From an uncultured Oscillibacter sp. (lineage in GTDB: Bacteria > Bacillota > Clostridia > Oscillospirales > Oscillospiraceae), in contig UQMC01000115.1 of NCBI GenBank assembly GCA_900542115.1, positions 1 through 5,835 of the forward strand: a stretch of DNA of 5,835 nt, in the 5' to 3' direction. Made by a program: the position numbers and the translations under genes. Below, piece after piece: positions 5,796-5,835 of this stretch (within the stretch, counting starts at the first letter, position 1; every line of letters starts with the position of its first letter). Below the pieces are notes generated by a model. That model saw nothing but the letters and a program-made list of their open reading frames with translations, did not search any database and was not told where the DNA came from.

Positions 5796-5835
5796 ATAGA
5801 CCCCTTCGGCTCTCTCAATGGAACGCCGCCCCGCC
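5796..5835 (+). other. Leader downstream of the riboswitch terminator, truncated by the window end
   Basis: Forty bases with no convincing ribosome binding site. An ATG occurs at 5818-5820 but nothing resembling a Shine-Dalgarno precedes it. TCAATG (5815-5820) is complementary to CATTGA in the terminator loop (5768-5773), and CCTTC (5803-5807) is complementary to GAAGG (5772-5776), so this segment could take part in further folding. The regulated gene starts beyond the window. Confidence 0.5.

Noticed and set aside
5818..5835. ATG at 5818 as the start of the riboswitch-controlled gene
   Set aside because: No Shine-Dalgarno precedes it, only six codons are visible, and it lies within a segment that can pair with the terminator loop. 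Unsupported.

Overview
The window (about 58-60% GC by eye) looks like chromosomal DNA from a fairly GC-rich Clostridia bacterium. The family Oscillospiraceae (Oscillibacter / Flavonifractor / Dysosmobacter relatives) is my best guess. That guess rests on gene content (a Firmicutes-type Tex protein, a DUF1846/UPF0371 protein, a NorM/MepA-like MATE exporter), a Clostridia-type c-di-GMP-I riboswitch, and codon use rich in G/C at third positions. It is inference, not proof.

Layout, left to right. Positions 1-148 hold a possible C-terminal tail of an upstream gene (open frame to a TAA at 115-117). Inside that frame is a near-consensus sigma70-type promoter reading rightwards, then the weak ribosome binding site of a complete MATE efflux transporter gene (149-1492, +). 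Four bases after its stop codon begins a roughly 276-bp palindrome-rich element bounded by 26-bp near-perfect terminal inverted repeats (1496-1771). It looks like a MITE or other non-autonomous interspersed repeat and codes for nothing credible. A strong hairpin terminator at 1788-1812 lies between it and the next gene.

From there to 5520 the coding is on the minus strand. A DUF1846 protein gene (5520 down to 4036) comes first in transcription order and tex (3981 down to 1822) second. Between them sits a perfect 13-bp hairpin terminator that ends exactly where the tex Shine-Dalgarno begins, and I see no obvious separate tex promoter, so tex expression may depend on read-through. Tex is an RNA-binding, transcription-associated factor; DUF1846 has no established function.

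The right end (5521-5835) is a divergent regulatory region. A minus-strand extended -10 promoter serves the DUF1846 gene. On the plus strand a TTGCAT-17-TATAAT promoter drives a c-di-GMP class I riboswitch. The 3' strand of its aptamer is also the 5' strand of an 11-bp intrinsic terminator followed by seven T residues. This architecture predicts a transcriptional switch that is ON when c-di-GMP is bound. The gene it controls lies beyond position 5835. I found no new multi-gene system; the most interesting signals are the riboswitch and the structured repeat element.
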